Shown: positions 17,522 through 27,405, counted from the first letter of the stretch. The stretch is DNA of 64,000 nucleotides from an uncultured Granulosicoccus sp. (GCA_947495035.1 CANLXI010000031.1:21710-85709), one strand, 5' to 3'. Program-made: numbers and translations. Notes: generated from the letters alone by a model not told the origin.

Positions 17522-20500
17522 TCAATAGACCAGCTCCACATTCCCCTCACCCGTCAGCTGTCCCAGCTGATCGATCAGCTCCAGTTGCGGGGTGACGGCC
17601 CAGCGATTTCCGGCACGTATACGCGCCTGGGCCTTGCCATTCCGATAGCTGAACCACACGGGAATCGTTCCGCTCTTGTAATTCGACAGGGTACTGATCA
17701 TCTGATCCAGCGTGCCTTCACGGCACAGGCGACCATCCAGACGGATCAGCAGCTGCCGGGCGAAGCGGGCACGGGCACTGCCCATATCGTAGATTTCCCG
17801 TGCGCGAATCTTGTAACCCCCATTGAACTCGTCCGGACTGACATCCCCGTCAACGATGAGCACTTCATCCTTGACCACCAGGTGTCCGCTGGCATCGATC
17901 TGCTCACCGCGCAGCGTGATCTCGACCCGACCCGTGCCGTCATCCAGCGTGATGAACTGCATGCGGCCATGATTTCCATCACGTTGGCGCACTGCCATGA
18001 CCAGACCTGCCGCTACCACCGGCACACCGCGCTGGCGAAAGGATGGACCGCTGTCAGCGCTGCCCGCCTTGGCGCAGACGGCCTTGAGCCGGCCGTGGGT
18101 GAAATGCGACAGTTCCGGCAGATACTCGTTGATCGGATGACCACTCAGGTACAGGCCCAGCGTCTCCTTTTCGGCTCGCAGCCGTTCCCTGTCGCTCCAG
18201 TCCGGCAGCGTCTCCATGAGTTCCGGCTCATCGCTCTCCACCGGCTCACCCAATCCGAACAGGTCATTCTGCCCGGCCGCCTGATTCTTGTGAAACTGGT
18301 CTGCGCCACGCAGAGCGCTGGCCAGATGCTTCCACAGACTGGCTCGATTCGGGCCCAGTGAGTCCACGGCTCCCGCCTTGACCAAGGCTTCCAGCACGCG
18401 CTTGTTGACCGTACCGGGACTCGCCCGGCGACACAGATCATCCAGCGTCTCGAAAGCGCCCGAGGCATCGCGCGCTTCAAGTACATTGGCCAGCGCTGAT
18501 TCACCGACGCCCTTGATGGCCCCCAGCCCATACAGCACCGTCTTTTCATCGACAACCGAGAAGCGCACCGCCGAGCGATTGATATCCGGCGGCTGCACGG
18601 TCAGTCCCATGACATTGCACTCGTCGATCAGGCCAACCACCTTTTCGGTGTTGTCCATATCCGCCGACATGACTGCCGACATGAAGGCTGCCGGGTGATG
18701 GCACTTGAGCCAGGCTGTCTGATAGGACAGCAAGGCATAGGCCGCCGAGTGCGATTTGTTGAATCCGTATCCGGCAAACTTCTCCACCAGATCGAAGATA
18801 TTGCCCGCCAGTTCGGGATCGATGCCATTGCCCTTGCAGCCTTCGAGAAAGACCGCTCGCTGCTTGGCCATCTCCTCGGGCTTCTTCTTGCCCATGGCGC
18901 GCCGCAGGATATCGGCGGTACCGAGCGAGAACTTCGCCATGACCTGGGCAATCCCCATGACCTGCTCCTGATACAGGATGACCCCATAGGTAGGTTCCAG
19001 AGTGGGCCGCAGCGCTTCGAGCTGATAGTCCTCGTGCGGCCAGGCCATCTTCTTTCGACCATGCTTGCGGTCGATGAAGTCATCCACCATGCCTGACTGC
19101 AGAGGCCCCGGACGATACAGGGCCACCAGAGCGATGATGTCTTCGAAGTTGTCAGGTCGCAGACGTTCGATCAGACGTTTCATGCCCGCGGATTCCAGCT
19201 GGAAGACCGCCGTGGTCTGGGCATCCTGCAACAGCTTGTAGGTCGGAGCATCGTCCAGTGGCAGCGCCAGCAGATTCAGCGGCTCGTCCCGGTGCTTGTT
19301 GATCTCCTTGACCGCATTGTCGATGATGGTCAGTGTGCGCAGGCCGAGAAAGTCGAATTTCACCAGGCCTACCGCCTCGGCATCGTCCTTGTCGAACTGC
19401 GTCACCAGACTCGAACCGTCCGGTTCGCAATACAGTGGCGCAAAGTCGGTCAGGGCGGTCGGGGCGATGACCACGCCTCCGGCATGCTTGCCGCAGTTGC
19501 GTGACAGTCCTTCCAGCGAGAGAGCCATGTCCAGCAGCGAGGTGACCTCTTCGTCATCCTTGTAGGCGCGCGCCAGATCTTCCGATTCCGCCATGGCCTT
19601 GGTGAGGGTCATGCCCACTTCGAACGGCACCATCTTGGCGATGGAATCGACGAAATGATATGGGTGACTCATCACACGACCTACGTCTCGCACCACCGCC
19701 TTGGCGGCCATGGTGCCGTAGGTGATGATCTGCGAGACCCGGTGCGCGCCGTATTTCTGCGAAACGTACTGGATGACCCGGTCACGGCCATCCATGCAGA
19801 AATCGATATCGAAATCCGGCATGGAGACACGTTCCGGGTTCAGAAAGCGCTCGAACAGCAGGTCATACTGCAATGGGTCCAGATCGGTGATCGTCAATAC
19901 ATAGGCCACCAGCGAGCCGGCACCCGAACCTCGACCCGGTCCCACCGGAATGCCGTTGTCGCGTGACCATTGAATGAAGTCGGCGACAATCAGGAAGTAA
20001 CCGGGAAAGCCCATCTCGGCGATGACGTCCAGTTCGCGCTTCAGGCGGGCATCGTAAGGCGCACGAATGTCGGCAAAATCCGGACGATTCGTGTCATACA
20101 ACTGCTGCAGACGGATCTCCAGCCCTTCCTGAGCCGATTGATAGAAGAATTCCGTTTCGGTCATGCCGTCGGGAATCGGGAAATCCGGCAGCACCGGTGT
20201 GCCCAGATTCAGCGTCAGATTGCAACGGCGGGCGATTTCCACCGAGTTGGCCAGCGCCACCGGAATATCGGCGAACAGCGCATGCATCTGATCGGCTGAC
20301 TTCAGGTACTGTTCTTCGGTAACCAGCTTCGGGCGTCGCGTATCGGCCAGCACATAGCCCGACTGGATGCACAGACGTGCCTCGTGAGAACTGAAATCAT
20401 CCTTTTCCAGAAAGCGCACATCGTTGGTGGCCACCACCGGGATATCATTGTCGATGGCGATGGCACAGGCGCCGACAATGTACTCTTCCTCGAAGTCCTT

Positions 20501-21079
20501 GCCGGTGCGCGTCAGCTCCAGATAATAGCGATCGCCGAAAACCGCCTTCCAGCGCTGCGCCAGTACCTGCGCTTCATCTGCATGACCACGCTTGAGCGCC
20601 TGACCCACATCACCATCAACGCTGCCGGACAGTGCGATCAGGCCATCATTGGCCTCGAACAACCACTCGATGTCCACCACCGGCGAGCCACCGTGCTGGC
20701 CTTCCTGGTAACCGCGTGACACGAGAGTCGTCAGATTGCTGTACCCCCTGTCGTTCTGCACCAGCAGGATGACTCGGCTGGTCTCGCCATCGGGCAAGGC
20801 ACCGCGCAGCGTCATGTCGACACCGGCAACCGGTTTGATACCAGCTCCCATGGCCGCGCGATAGTACTTGACCAGCGAGAACATGTTCACGCGATCGGTC
20901 ACGGCCGCGGCCGGCATGCTCTTCGCCACCTGCTTGACCAGGGGCTTGATGCGAATGGTACTGTCGACCAGCGAGAATTCGGTATGAATGCTCAGGTGCA
21001 CGAACGGCGGTGGCGGGCTGGCCTCTGCCATGTCGGTGCCGGTTGTCAGCGGGTCGGCGTCATGACTGTCAGCGCTCAT
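17522..21079 (-). CDS. dnaE: DNA polymerase III subunit alpha
   Basis: Catalytic subunit of the replicative polymerase, 1185 residues. The N-terminal PHP domain starts FVHLSIHTEFSLVD. The polymerase active site is at PDFDIDF (residues 421-427), with a GPGRGSGAGSLVAY loop just before it. A helix-hairpin-helix region and OB fold (QFITLDDGTGRVEITL) follow, with the short C-terminal clamp/tau-binding region at the end. The N-terminus carries about 25 extra residues ahead of the PHP domain; the ATG at 21079 overlaps the rnhB stop by one base, which supports this start, although an internal ATG at residue 17 is possible. Confidence 0.97.
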   Translation of the reverse strand: MSADSHDADPLTTGTDMAEASPPPPFVHLSIHTEFSLVDSTIRIKPLVKQVAKSMPAAAVTDRVNMFSLVKYYRAAMGAGIKPVAGVDMTLRGALPDGETSRVILLVQNDRGYSNLTTLVSRGYQEGQHGGSPVVDIEWLFEANDGLIALSGSVDGDVGQALKRGHADEAQVLAQRWKAVFGDRYYLELTRTGKDFEEEYIVGACAIAIDNDIPVVATNDVRFLEKDDFSSHEARLCIQSGYVLADTRRPKLVTEEQYLKSADQMHALFADIPVALANSVEIARRCNLTLNLGTPVLPDFPIPDGMTETEFFYQSAQEGLEIRLQQLYDTNRPDFADIRAPYDARLKRELDVIAEMGFPGYFLIVADFIQWSRDNGIPVGPGRGSGAGSLVAYVLTITDLDPLQYDLLFERFLNPERVSMPDFDIDFCMDGRDRVIQYVSQKYGAHRVSQIITYGTMAAKAVVRDVGRVMSHPYHFVDSIAKMVPFEVGMTLTKAMAESEDLARAYKDDEEVTSLLDMALSLEGLSRNCGKHAGGVVIAPTALTDFAPLYCEPDGSSLVTQFDKDDAEAVGLVKFDFLGLRTLTIIDNAVKEINKHRDEPLNLLALPLDDAPTYKLLQDAQTTAVFQLESAGMKRLIERLRPDNFEDIIALVALYRPGPLQSGMVDDFIDRKHGRKKMAWPHEDYQLEALRPTLEPTYGVILYQEQVMGIAQVMAKFSLGTADILRRAMGKKKPEEMAKQRAVFLEGCKGNGIDPELAGNIFDLVEKFAGYGFNKSHSAAYALLSYQTAWLKCHHPAAFMSAVMSADMDNTEKVVGLIDECNVMGLTVQPPDINRSAVRFSVVDEKTVLYGLGAIKGVGESALANVLEARDASGAFETLDDLCRRASPGTVNKRVLEALVKAGAVDSLGPNRASLWKHLASALRGADQFHKNQAAGQNDLFGLGEPVESDEPELMETLPDWSDRERLRAEKETLGLYLSGHPINEYLPELSHFTHGRLKAVCAKAGSADSGPSFRQRGVPVVAAGLVMAVRQRDGNHGRMQFITLDDGTGRVEITLRGEQIDASGHLVVKDEVLIVDGDVSPDEFNGGYKIRAREIYDMGSARARFARQLLIRLDGRLCREGTLDQMISTLSNYKSGTIPVWFSYRNGKAQARIRAGNRWAVTPQLELIDQLGQLTGEGNVELVY

Positions 21080-21687
21080 CAGACAGGCACCTGTGATTGC
21101 AACGCTGCAGCTGCCTGCAGTGCTTCACGCACCGGCTTGAAGGAACGACGATGCAGATGAGTGACTCCGTGCTCGATGATGGCTTGCCGATGTCTGGCCG
21201 TTGGATAGCCCTTGTGGCCGGCGAAACCGTATTCCGGGTATTGCTCGTGGAGCTGGATCATCATTCGATCACGCGCTACCTTGGCAATGATGGAGGCCGC
21301 ACTGATGGCCTGCACACGCTGGTCTCCCTTGACGATGGCCTGCGCAGGGCAATCCAGCGCGGGGCAGCGATTACCGTCAATCAGGGCCACATTCGGCGTC
21401 ATGGCCAGGCCGTCCACGGCTCGCGACATGGCCAGCATGCTGGCATGCAGGATATTGATGGTATCGATTTCCTCGACACTGGCCTCCGCCACGCAAAATG
21501 CCAGAGCTCGCTCGCGGATGTCCACATCGAGTCGATCACGGGTGGCTTCGTTCAGCATCTTGGAATCGAGCAGTCCGTCAATGGGGTTGTCAGGATCAAG
21601 AATCACAGCGGCGGCCACCACGGGACCAGCCAGCGGGCCACGTCCGACTTCATCGACACCGGCAATCAGAAAGGGCTGTATTTGCAT
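21079..21687 (-). CDS. rnhB: Ribonuclease HII
   Basis: Removes ribonucleotides embedded in DNA and RNA primers. The 202-residue protein starts with the catalytic segment GVDEVGRGPLAGPVVAAA (Asp12, Glu13) and carries LIDGNRCP, VKGDQRVQAISAASIIAKVARDR and YGFAGHKGYPT. Its TGA overlaps the dnaE ATG by one base, coupling two replication functions. The lpxB gene that often precedes rnhB in this order is absent. Confidence 0.96.
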   Translation of the reverse strand: MQIQPFLIAGVDEVGRGPLAGPVVAAAVILDPDNPIDGLLDSKMLNEATRDRLDVDIRERALAFCVAEASVEEIDTINILHASMLAMSRAVDGLAMTPNVALIDGNRCPALDCPAQAIVKGDQRVQAISAASIIAKVARDRMMIQLHEQYPEYGFAGHKGYPTARHRQAIIEHGVTHLHRRSFKPVREALQAAAALQSQVPV

Positions 21688-21937
21688 CGCACAAGGATAC
21701 TGTCAAAGCGTCCAACTCCCAAGCCCTGAACGAAAAAAATGGTTCACGAATGTCGTTCTGGCACAGAGGGCAAGGCATTGTCGTGAAGCGGCCCTCAAGC
21801 ACCTGTCGACAGGCCCTTGATTCCACGCCATTCAGCGTGTCAGCAGATCGATCACGTGACGCCTGCCCACCGGGTGAGGCGAGGTTCGCGAGTTAACACA
21901 CACTGCCGATCTTTCCCCTGAGCAGAGAGCGCCAGGA
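21688..21937 (-). promoter_or_regulatory. 250-bp region upstream of rnhB-dnaE
   Basis: No gene is visible. On the minus strand TTGGGA and TATCCT are 17 bp apart but so close to the rnhB ATG that transcription would start almost at the start codon. A perfect palindrome CCTGTCGACAGG lies at 21802-21813, and a run of seven A residues occurs on the plus strand near 21733. Promoter assignment is weak. Confidence 0.3.
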
Positions 21938-22639
21938 TCAACCCGGTACCGTCAGTGGCTGACCACTGTGGGATGCATTCAGCCCCAGCAGATAGGGTGC
22001 GGCCTGCCGTGCCCATTGCTGTGGAGTGCGATAGCCACCTGCCCGTTCGCCCCAGACCTGACGCAGCATCTGCGTATCGATGACGCCGGGGCTGACCGGT
22101 ATGGCGGCCAGGCCATCGGGCAATTCCTCCGCCAGTGCCCTGGTCAGACCTTCGATGGCCCACTTGCTGGCGCAGTACGGTGCAACCTGGGTAGAGACCG
22201 AACGCCCCCAGCCACTACTGAGATTGATGATGACCCCTCTACCCGCTTCGATCATGTGCGGCAACAGCGCGCGGATGACATGATGGACGCCAGCGACATT
22301 GACCGCCAGCAGCTGCTGGAACTCCTCTGCCGGAATTTCCCACAGAGGCAGGGGGCGATTGATGATCCCGGCATTGTTGATCAGCAGATCGGGTACACCA
22401 ACCGATTGCAGCACGTCGGCAGACCACTCGGTCACTGCCGTGTCATCAGCGACATCCAGCGCTCGAAAGTCATGGCCGTCGGGATAGCTTCGGGCCAGCT
22501 CCTGCATTTCCACGGACGAACGGCTGCAGCCAGCCACCGTATGCCCGGCTGCCACGAACTCATCGACGAGCGCGCGCCCCAGGCCGCGACTGCAGCCGGT
22601 GATGACGATGGTTCTTGTTTTGGTCTTCTTGTGGCCCAT
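21938..22639 (-). CDS. SDR family NAD(P)-dependent oxidoreductase
   Basis: Classical short-chain dehydrogenase of about 233 residues. It has the dinucleotide motif TGCSRGLG, the NNAG segment (LLINNAGIINRP), the active-site Ser region INLSSGWGRS and the catalytic Tyr/Lys pair in YCASK. Substrate unknown. I prefer the second ATG (22639, MGHKKTKT), because AAGGA lies 7 nt upstream; the first ATG at 22645 is too close to it. It is divergent from the M24 hydrolase gene, with about 210 bp between, and stands alone on its strand. Confidence 0.85.
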   Translation of the reverse strand: MGHKKTKTRTIVITGCSRGLGRALVDEFVAAGHTVAGCSRSSVEMQELARSYPDGHDFRALDVADDTAVTEWSADVLQSVGVPDLLINNAGIINRPLPLWEIPAEEFQQLLAVNVAGVHHVIRALLPHMIEAGRGVIINLSSGWGRSVSTQVAPYCASKWAIEGLTRALAEELPDGLAAIPVSPGVIDTQMLRQVWGERAGGYRTPQQWARQAAPYLLGLNASHSGQPLTVPG

Positions 22640-22851
22640 GAACATATCCTTGACCTGGCACGGCAGTGACGACGAGTTCTGCGACTACAGTCCCAGGTGC
22701 ATCCGGGTACCCGGTTGACTGGCTTGCGTGGTCTTGCAACTGCCTGTAAATATATGGCAACAACCGTGTGGACACTGTTTACGGTGTTACGCAGGCAAGC
22801 GACCACCTCCTGCGGCCCATGATTGCATCATAACCTGAGATTCTGCAGCAT

Positions 22852-24096
22852 ATGAGCGATGACAGCCTGCCGCAGGCGATGACGGACCTGTCCATTCGGC
22901 TAACCGGACAAATAGTGCCCCCTCGTGGCTTCGACAGGCGTGAGTTCGAAGAGCGGGCTCGTCGGGTACAGGCCAACATGCGTTCGGCCGACATCGATCT
23001 GCTATGGTTGACCAGTGAAGCCGATGTTCGCTACCTGAGCGGCTTCATGACGCAGTTCTGGCAGAGTCCGACCCGACCGTGGCATCTGCTGCTACCGCAA
23101 GCCGGCGCACCGGTGGCGGTCATACCGAGCATCGGTCTGAGCTGCATGCAACGCACCTGGGTCAGCGATATTCGCAGCTGGTCATCGCCGCATCCGAGCG
23201 ACGACGGCGTCTCTCTGCTGATCGATACCCTGACGGAACTGGCGGGCAGCAGAGGAACCATCGGTCTGCCGATGGCGGCAGAGACACAGTTGCGTTATCC
23301 ACTGAACGACTTCGAACGCCTCAGAGCCGCTCTGGGTGGAAGTCGTTTCGTTGATGCCACCGCGTCACTCAGGGCCGTGCGGCAGATCAAGTCAGCCGCC
23401 GAGATCGAGAAACTGCGGCATGTCTGCGCGCTGGTCTCACGCAGTTTCGCACTATTGCCAGAGCTTGTTCGTCCGGGCATGACTGAAGTGGAAGTCTTTC
23501 GCGCCTTCCGAATTCTGTGCCTGCAACAGGGGGCCGATGACGTGCCCTATCTGGTGGGAGCGGCAGGTACCGGTGGCTATGAAGACATCATCTCGCCGCC
23601 CGGGGATCGTGCGATCGGGGCCGGAGATGTATTGATTCTGGATACTGGCTGTATTTTCGATGGCTATCATGCCGATTTCGATCGCAACTTCGCCATAGGC
23701 CATGTCGACCCGGCAAGTGCTGCTGCGCACCAGAGAACCTGGGATGCCACCGAGGCAGGTCTGGCCTGCATTGCTGCAGGTCATGCAAGCTGCGCCAGTG
23801 TCTACGACGCCATGCAATCCATTCTTTCTCCAGACCAGAAAGACAAGTCCGACTCCGGTGTGGGCCGACTCGGACACGGCCTCGGCATGCAATTGACCGA
23901 AACTCCCTCCATAACCCCGTTCGACCACAGCCCCCTGCTACCCGGCATGGTAATGACACTCGAACCGGGATACCGTTATGCTGATGGCAAGGTCATGGTG
24001 CATGAGGAAAACCTGCTGGTCACCGATAGCGGCTATGAACTGCTGTCTACCAGGGCGCCCAGAGACATACCCTTGATTGACTGGACCGGGGAGTAA
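22852..24096 (+). CDS. M24 family metallohydrolase (Xaa-Pro peptidase/creatinase-like)
   Basis: A 414-residue pita-bread-fold protein with an N-terminal creatinase-type domain and a C-terminal M24 domain. Expected metal ligands are Asp264 and Asp275 (ILDTGCIFDGYHADFDRN), His342 (GRLGHGLGM), Glu371 (MTLEPGYR) and Glu385 (VHEENLLV); all five are present, so it should be an active dinuclear metal enzyme. The family contains prolidases, creatinase, ectoine hydrolase and other amidases, and sequence alone does not decide between them. The racemase-like gene follows 3 bp after the stop, suggesting joint action on one substrate. Confidence 0.85.
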   Translation: MSDDSLPQAMTDLSIRLTGQIVPPRGFDRREFEERARRVQANMRSADIDLLWLTSEADVRYLSGFMTQFWQSPTRPWHLLLPQAGAPVAVIPSIGLSCMQRTWVSDIRSWSSPHPSDDGVSLLIDTLTELAGSRGTIGLPMAAETQLRYPLNDFERLRAALGGSRFVDATASLRAVRQIKSAAEIEKLRHVCALVSRSFALLPELVRPGMTEVEVFRAFRILCLQQGADDVPYLVGAAGTGGYEDIISPPGDRAIGAGDVLILDTGCIFDGYHADFDRNFAIGHVDPASAAAHQRTWDATEAGLACIAAGHASCASVYDAMQSILSPDQKDKSDSGVGRLGHGLGMQLTETPSITPFDHSPLLPGMVMTLEPGYRYADGKVMVHEENLLVTDSGYELLSTRAPRDIPLIDWTGE

Positions 24097-24099
24097 GCG

Positions 24100-24819
24100 A
24101 TGATCGATATTCAGGTGTTGCCCTTCGAGATTGACGAGGACTCCGAACATCTGCCAGCCGTCGGACTTGTCGTCTTGCAGACCGACGAAACCATGGAACA
24201 TGAGCTGCGGCTCTGGTTGCCTGATTCCATCCGACTGTTTCACAGTCGCATCCCCAACAGCGTGGACATCAGCAATGACAGCCTGCAACAGATGAAACAG
24301 GCATTGCCCGCCAGTGTTGCGCTGTTGCCCTCGACCACACCATTCAGGGTCATCGTCTACGGTTGCACCTCGGCGACGACCGTCATCGGCGAGCAGGCCG
24401 TCAGTGACGCCGTGCGTGGCGTGTTTCCCGGGGTTGCCGTGAGCAACCCCCTGAGTGCCATCAAGGCGCAGCTCGATGTCCTGCAGGTCTGTCGGCCGGC
24501 CTTGCTGACGCCCTATGTGCCGGAAGTTTCCCGGGCACTCATCGATGCCCTGCAAACGCCCGAACGGCAGCTGGTCAGCGTGGCCTCGTTCAACGAATCG
24601 CGCGACGATCGGGTTGCACGCATCGCCCGCTCTTCTCTCATGCATTCTCTGGACATGCTTGCGCGTGACGGCAGACCCGATGCAATCGTTGCCTCATGCA
24701 CCAATCTTCGAACGCACGGCCTGATCGAGGAGGCCAGCCAGCGACTGGGCATACCGGTCATCAGCAGCAATTCAGCGCTGGCCTGGCATGTGCTCCAGTT
24801 GCTTGATATGCAGGGGTGA
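24100..24819 (+). CDS. Asp/Glu racemase superfamily protein (maleate isomerase/EutA-like)
   Basis: A 239-residue member of the aspartate/glutamate racemase fold. Both catalytic cysteines expected for racemases and maleate cis-trans isomerases are present: Cys89 in VYGCTSATT and Cys200 in VASCTNLRTHG. Arylmalonate decarboxylase keeps only one, so it is less likely. A good ribosome site (GGGGAG) lies inside the end of the upstream M24 gene. EutA, a relative found in ectoine-use clusters next to an M24 ectoine hydrolase, is an appealing parallel, but the other ectoine genes are missing here. Substrate unknown. Confidence 0.8.
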   Translation: MIDIQVLPFEIDEDSEHLPAVGLVVLQTDETMEHELRLWLPDSIRLFHSRIPNSVDISNDSLQQMKQALPASVALLPSTTPFRVIVYGCTSATTVIGEQAVSDAVRGVFPGVAVSNPLSAIKAQLDVLQVCRPALLTPYVPEVSRALIDALQTPERQLVSVASFNESRDDRVARIARSSLMHSLDMLARDGRPDAIVASCTNLRTHGLIEEASQRLGIPVISSNSALAWHVLQLLDMQG

Positions 24820-24869
24820 CCCCACAGACCGGCGACTCTTCCGCTTCACCGGCAAGGGCCGATTCAAGG

Positions 24870-25676
24870 CTACGTAACCGGTATGCCGTGACTTCGATCA
24901 TAGGCATTGGCCGGTTCAGGTTCGAAGCTTGCCAGTATCTCCTTCGAGGGGGCAAGGATGTCCACCTTCAGCGGATAACAGGGGGTTTCATCATCCGAAT
25001 GGCTGCTGCCGCAATCACCGCCAGGGCAGGCTGACAGGGCACCCAGCAGATTGATGTCAGCCAGACATTCAAGATAGTCACCAGGTCGAACCGGGCTTGC
25101 CTTCATGAAGTACTGGTGAGTGTCCAGTGTGAATCCGGTGCACATGAACACGTTCAGCACATCGTGGATCAGCGGCTCCACCTCCGCGACAGGTCGACCC
25201 AGCTTGCGTGCCATGGCGCGAGTCAGATTCGAATGACAGCAGTGATGATAATCAACACCCTTCAACAGACGGTTGGTGTAGGGATCACAACGTGTGCCGA
25301 TCACATCATGCACACCTCCTCCCTCCTCGTCCCATCCATACCACTCCAGAGTATCGTGCGTAATCGTCGCCATGGCACGGATGCCGGGCATGGAAGACCA
25401 CAGACGATCACCACGAGTCACATGGGTGGCATGCAGCTGACGCGTCTTGCCACTGAAGAATCGCTCTGTCAGGTCGTCCGCATTCCACAGATTGAGATCA
25501 CCCACCTGCGGCCCTTCAACACTGTGTATGCGAAAGCCGTGGCCCGCAGGCACCTCGAATGTGGCCGCATCGCGAGGCGGCACCATGACCGTGTCCACCA
25601 CCTGCAGACTCTCACGCCACCGCCGCAACCACCCCTCATCGCGCCTCGGCACTGCCCCCACCTCATAACAAATCAC
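24870..25676 (-). CDS. DUF1989 (urea carboxylase-associated) family protein
   Basis: A 268-residue protein that matches DUF1989 by pattern: GHGFRIHSVEGPQVGDLNLWNADD near the N-terminus, TRCDPYTN, DYHHCCHSNL and a Cys/His-rich CPGGDCGSSHSDDETPCYPL segment near the C-terminus that could bind a metal. Family members occur beside urea carboxylase or amino-compound catabolic genes, and some release amines; the exact reaction here is unknown. It starts with GTG at 25676; an internal ATG at residue 31 would also keep the domain. It is convergent with the racemase-like gene and has its own candidate promoter. Confidence 0.75.
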   Translation of the reverse strand: MICYEVGAVPRRDEGWLRRWRESLQVVDTVMVPPRDAATFEVPAGHGFRIHSVEGPQVGDLNLWNADDLTERFFSGKTRQLHATHVTRGDRLWSSMPGIRAMATITHDTLEWYGWDEEGGGVHDVIGTRCDPYTNRLLKGVDYHHCCHSNLTRAMARKLGRPVAEVEPLIHDVLNVFMCTGFTLDTHQYFMKASPVRPGDYLECLADINLLGALSACPGGDCGSSHSDDETPCYPLKVDILAPSKEILASFEPEPANAYDRSHGIPVT

Positions 25677-25976
25677 ATCCCCCCCCGGGTCGGACCACCA
25701 TAAACACTTGATATTAAAACACTAACGAGTAAAAAGTACCTGTTCATAACTCTAGACGAGCCGTTTTTCAACCCGAAAACAGTCGATCAAGGAAGCATCT
25801 GACACCAGTAGAGCGAAAGAAACGCACCTCACTTTCGTGCAGCGTCAACGTCATTGGCTGGAGATTTGGTCTTTGAATGCCATAATTCCATGTCAAAAGG
25901 CTGATTCAAGGTGTGATAGCACCGGGAATCCGCATGATTCTTACTGATAATCAACGACATAGCGTGGTCCGACCCG
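25677..25976. promoter_or_regulatory. Divergent promoter region between DUF1989 and M20 genes
   Basis: 300 bp with visibly higher AT than the flanks and no gene. On the minus strand TTGAAA (25766-25771) and TATGAA (25743-25748) are 17 bp apart, giving a leader of about 60 nt before the DUF1989 gene. On the plus strand CATAAT (25881-25886) is a possible -10 for the M20 gene without a well-placed -35. No riboswitch-like fold was recognised. Confidence 0.4.
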
Positions 25977-27377
25977 ATGAGTGATGTAGAGCGAGTATTG
26001 CGGCAGGTGGATGAGGGGTTGCCGGGGGCGTTGGAGCGGTTGTTCGAGTTGCTGCGAATTGACAGCATCTCGACGGACCCGGCCTATCGGGATTCCTGTC
26101 GAAAGGCGGCCGACTGGCTGGTGGAGGATCTGAGCAGCATCGGGTTCGAGACTCAGCGACATGACACACCGGGCCACCCGATGGTCGTCGGACATCAGGC
26201 CGGCGCCAGTGAGCAGGGTCCGCACCTGCTCTTCTACGGTCATTATGATGTGCAACCCGTGGATCCTCTGGAGCTGTGGCACCGGCCGCCGTTCGAGCCG
26301 GCCGTCGAGGAGACGGACAAGGGAAAGGTCATTCGCGCCCGCGGAGCTGCCGATGACAAGGGTCAATTGATGACGTTCGTGGAGGCTTGCCGAGCCTGGA
26401 AGCAGGTCACCGGTTCATTGCCCACCCGTGTCAGCCTGTTTTTCGAAGGCGAAGAGGAAAGTGGTTCGCCATCGCTGATACCTTTCATGCAGAAGCACAA
26501 CGACGAGCTCAAGGCCGACCTGGCCCTGGTTTGTGACACCGGCATGTGGGACAGCGAAACACCCACGATCTCGACCATGCTGCGCGGCATGGTCGGCGAG
26601 GAAATCACCATCACGGGACCGTCGCTGGACCTGCATTCCGGCATGTACGGAGGCCCGGCCATCAATCCGATTCGCGTGCTGACTCGCATACTGGCCGACC
26701 TGCACGATGATGAGGGCCGCATCACCCTGCCAGGTTTCTATGAGGGTGTGCCCGAGCTCCCTGAAGACGTACGCGCCCAATGGGCATCCCTGCAGCATGA
26801 CGATGCAGGCTTTCTCGAATCCGTCGGACTGTCAAAGCCTGCCGGCGAAGCGGACTACTCGGTACTGGAGCAGATATGGGCACGCCCCACCTGCGATGTG
26901 AACGGTATAGCCGGCGGCTATTCCGGTGAAGGATTCAAGACAGTGCTGCCCTCCAGGGCCATGGCCAAGGTCAGCTTCCGTCTTGTCGGCAATCAGGACC
27001 CGGTCAGTATCCAGCAGGCACTGTACAAGCACATCGAAGACCGTCTGCCACCGGATTGCACCGCATCCTATCTGAGCAAGGACGGCTCTCCCGCCACCGT
27101 GATGCCGGTAGAGGCTCCTGCGTTCAGGCAGGCCCAGCAAGCCCTGACACGGGAGTGGCAGAAGGAAGCCGTCTATGCCGGTTGTGGCGGCTCCATTCCG
27201 GTAGTGGGTCATATCAAGAAGATACTGGACATGGACAGCCTACTCATCGGCTTCATGCTGGACGACGATGCCATCCATTCCCCCAATGAAAAATATTCTC
27301 TGAAGAGCTTCCACAAGGGAATCCGCAGCTGGGTCAGAATCCTCGATGCACTGGCGCAGGACGAAAAGGCCGGCTGA
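25977..27377 (+). CDS. M20 family dipeptidase/metallopeptidase
   Basis: A 466-residue dizinc aminoacylase/carboxypeptidase-family enzyme. Metal-site segments are clear: LLFYGHYDVQPVDP (His, Asp), RGAADDKGQL (bridging Asp), FFEGEEESGSPSL (Glu pair) and the C-terminal HSPNEKYSL with the last His. The lid domain contains the GPSLDLHSGMYGG dimerisation segment typical of the PepV/CNDP group that cleaves dipeptides. No signal peptide, so it is cytoplasmic. It is divergent from the DUF1989 gene and convergent with the fructosamine-kinase-like gene. Exact substrate unknown. Confidence 0.9.
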   Translation: MSDVERVLRQVDEGLPGALERLFELLRIDSISTDPAYRDSCRKAADWLVEDLSSIGFETQRHDTPGHPMVVGHQAGASEQGPHLLFYGHYDVQPVDPLELWHRPPFEPAVEETDKGKVIRARGAADDKGQLMTFVEACRAWKQVTGSLPTRVSLFFEGEEESGSPSLIPFMQKHNDELKADLALVCDTGMWDSETPTISTMLRGMVGEEITITGPSLDLHSGMYGGPAINPIRVLTRILADLHDDEGRITLPGFYEGVPELPEDVRAQWASLQHDDAGFLESVGLSKPAGEADYSVLEQIWARPTCDVNGIAGGYSGEGFKTVLPSRAMAKVSFRLVGNQDPVSIQQALYKHIEDRLPPDCTASYLSKDGSPATVMPVEAPAFRQAQQALTREWQKEAVYAGCGGSIPVVGHIKKILDMDSLLIGFMLDDDAIHSPNEKYSLKSFHKGIRSWVRILDALAQDEKAG

Positions 27378-27405
27378 AACGTTACTCGGGCGGTACCAGA
27401 CCCGG

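Noticed and set aside
22852..24819. Complete ectoine degradation operon (doeA/eutD with eutA)
   Set aside because: The M24 protein lacks clear specificity markers, and the eutB, eutC, doeB and regulator genes are not in the neighbourhood.
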